Source: JAJFTV01 sp964426355
GTDB lineage: Bacteria > Chloroflexota > Anaerolineae > Anaerolineales > Anaerolineaceae
Assembly: GCA_964426355.1 (NCBI GenBank)
Contig: CAYRRA010000102.1
Span: 1-15,965 of the forward strand
Length of the DNA: 15,965 nt
Direction of reading: 5' to 3'
Part shown: piece after piece, positions 14,589 through 15,965 of the stretch
Layout of the letters: every line of letters starts with the position of its first letter
Numbering within the stretch: the stretch's first letter is position 1
The notes under the pieces: model-generated
Database searches by the model: none
What the model was told of the DNA's origin: nothing
What the model saw: only the letters and a program-made list of their open reading frames with translations
Translations under genes and position numbers: made by a program

Positions 14589-15740
14589 TCAATACCGGAA
14601 CACAGCAGCAATCTCTGCTGTATCTGGCATCTGCTTTTGATCAATCGAATAAACCGATCCACCATTTACAATAGTTTGGACGGCTGCCAGGTCCAGTAAA
14701 TCCTCATCGCCAGGTTCGGCATTGGGATGCACCGTAACCGAATTCTGGTCAGGATTATATGTGCCCCAGATTTGAACTCCAGTTGCCGCAATAAGGGTAT
14801 CCACCCGACCATGGTAGGCAGCGATTACCGCCTCTTTAATGTCACTTGTCGTTTGTCCGCTGCCGGAAAGCTGTTTATATTGTCCAACCGCTTTCTCCCG
14901 TTGCATTTGCAAAGTGGGCTGCACAATCGCCCACGCCTGTGCGTGCAATTCATCCGGTTTCTGGTCATCGGGGTTGCCCTTTATGCCTTCTTCCAGAAGA
15001 TTTGGGTAAGAGTTTGCCTCTTTGTATAGCGGAAAGAGATATTCGACTCCTGCCAATATCAGGGGGGATCGCTCGTCACCCAGCAAGTTTCTCAACTCAT
15101 CGTCAACCCTGTGGAACCACAACAGAATCTTGTTCTTTTCCTCGTCGCTGATGTCATGCCCGTGAAACACCGCAGCGCGCTGCTGCCCGGCACCGGAGGA
15201 TGTACGCGTATGAAATTGTAAATGCCGCTCACCGCGATCAAATTGAAACGCCTCTGCCATACTCCTGGGCAGATTTTCCAGATGGATTTCGTCGACAGTA
15301 TCGCGTGTGCCCTCCAGAAACCTGACCTGGTTCTGGCTGAGTGCCAGGAGATAAAAATGGGTATCACTGGTGAGTAAAGGCAGCAGCGGTTTAAGGTGAA
15401 AACGATTTGAAATCACCACCCGTTCTTCCAAAGCAACAGGGACCTGGTAATAACGGTTTTTCTCCGCGGAGATAAACAGCGCCAAACCATCGCTCTGGTG
15501 ACGCCACAAAACCGGGTCTTGCAGCAATTTCTGCGCCGGTTCAAGCAGTTTGCGAATATCTGGGGTACGCATCCCCTTCTCCTGCAAACGTTCTTCCACC
15601 TCTCGAAGTAAGTTTCTGAAGCGGATCGGGTCCTGCTCGGTTTCTCGTCCGCGGCGATGCGTTGGCATCAACACAGAAATACACCATTCGGAACGGTCAG
15701 CAATTAATGTTTTCAATTCTTCAATATTCAGGATATTCAT
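14589..15740 (-). CDS. Bacterial eRF1-like (baeRF) release-factor family protein
   Basis: The product is 383 aa. The ATG at 15740 has AAAGGAGA, with GGAG at 15753-15750 and 9-nt spacing. No signal peptide or membrane segment is visible. The sequence matches, from memory, the baeRF group (bacterial archaeo-eukaryotic release factor, family 3 or a close relative). Landmarks are SVLMPTHRRGRETEQDPIRFRNLL at 22-45, a strand at 128-144 followed by LENLPRSMAEAF, GAGQQR at 183-188, PLILAGVEYLFPLYKEA at 226-242 and AAYHGRVDTLIAATGVQIWG at 307-326. The order (strand, Gly/Gln loop, helix, LILAG strand, then a VDTL strand) parallels domains 2 and 3 of eRF1 and Pelota. A role in peptidyl-tRNA hydrolysis or ribosome rescue is therefore plausible, but it is unproven for this group. 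It is the first gene ahead of the K+/H+ antiporter. Confidence 0.8.
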   Translation of the reverse strand: MNILNIEELKTLIADRSEWCISVLMPTHRRGRETEQDPIRFRNLLREVEERLQEKGMRTPDIRKLLEPAQKLLQDPVLWRHQSDGLALFISAEKNRYYQVPVALEERVVISNRFHLKPLLPLLTSDTHFYLLALSQNQVRFLEGTRDTVDEIHLENLPRSMAEAFQFDRGERHLQFHTRTSSGAGQQRAAVFHGHDISDEEKNKILLWFHRVDDELRNLLGDERSPLILAGVEYLFPLYKEANSYPNLLEEGIKGNPDDQKPDELHAQAWAIVQPTLQMQREKAVGQYKQLSGSGQTTSDIKEAVIAAYHGRVDTLIAATGVQIWGTYNPDQNSVTVHPNAEPGDEDLLDLAAVQTIVNGGSVYSIDQKQMPDTAEIAAVFRY

Positions 15741-15794
15741 GGTCTATATCTCCTTTCGTCGATCTGGATCCATCAGGATGAAGTATGAAAGAAC

Positions 15795-15821
15795 GGTTCA
15801 GTATGGGTATGAACCCTTTTT
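15795..15821. repeat. Inverted repeat upstream of the baeRF gene
   Basis: GGTTCA at 15795-15800 and TGAACC at 15810-15815 flank GTATGGGTA, and C plus five T residues follow on the + strand (15816-15821). It lies about 55-75 nt upstream of the baeRF start. On the + strand it looks like a small terminator, but no + strand gene precedes it. As a 21-nt dyad it could also be an operator or leader hairpin for baeRF. A weak - strand -10 (TATTAT, 15848-15843) lies just upstream. Confidence 0.35.
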
Positions 15822-15965
15822 ATGGGCGAACTGGTCCTTCACATAATATGATGGGTTGATAGATGGTTCTACGGCGAAAGCTAAAACGCTTTTGGCAAAC
15901 TCCGGGTGGAGGGATCTTGATAAACCCGGCAACCCGATTCTTGCATATACATGATTTTATCTACT
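15822..15965. other. Non-coding end of the window
   Basis: No open frame with a ribosome site is visible. The stretch holds a weak - strand -10 candidate at 15848-15843 for the baeRF gene and a 6-bp hairpin (CCGGGT 15902-15907, ACCCGG 15924-15929) without a T tail. The next gene lies outside the window. Confidence 0.3.

Overview
The window looks like a stretch of chromosome from a Gram-variable, probably anaerobic bacterium of the Chloroflexota (Anaerolineae-like). This is an inference from style: a solute-binding lipoprotein with an acidic Ala/Glu/Pro linker after its lipobox, a double-zinc-ribbon protein, a GAF-containing NarL-type histidine kinase, a clostripain-like secreted peptidase and an eRF1-like baeRF protein. 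I see no rRNA, tRNA, CRISPR array, insertion sequence or phage gene. Base composition is even, and nothing looks recently transferred.

Layout. 1-110: a terminator of an off-window gene. 111-695 (+): a zinc-ribbon protein of unknown function. 696-1166: a long non-coding stretch with a terminator, an unexplained hairpin and an extended -10 promoter. 1167-1901 (+): a membrane-anchored CAP/SCP-domain protein, closed by a 14-bp terminator. 2069-3523 (+): a YfcC/DcuC-family carboxylate or amino-acid transporter, convergent with 3551-5791 (-), a clostripain-family cysteine peptidase. The peptidase is divergent from 5944-6360 (+), a hotdog acyl-CoA thioesterase. That gene converges on 6484-6924 (-), a two-CBS-domain protein, with a terminator between them. 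7216-7869 (+) is a Nudix hydrolase divergent from the CBS gene. 7994-10300 and 10397-11062 (+) form a sensor kinase / NarL-type response regulator pair. 11223-12914 (+) is a solute-binding lipoprotein with no permease or ATPase genes beside it. 12971-14452 (-) is a K+/H+ antiporter and 14589-15740 (-) is a baeRF release-factor-like protein upstream of it on the same strand.

How the genes fit together. Most genes appear to be separate transcription units: nearly every gap holds a TATAAT-type -10 element, a hairpin terminator, or both. The kinase and regulator form one signalling pair, and the adjacent binding protein is a candidate target or accessory sensor. The baeRF and antiporter genes could be co-transcribed through a gap that contains a strong hairpin with a large structured loop and a U-tract just before the antiporter ribosome site. 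This resembles a cis-regulatory RNA. That leader and the release-factor-like protein, which carries a GAGQQ sequence where eRF1 has GGQ, are the two most interesting things in the window.
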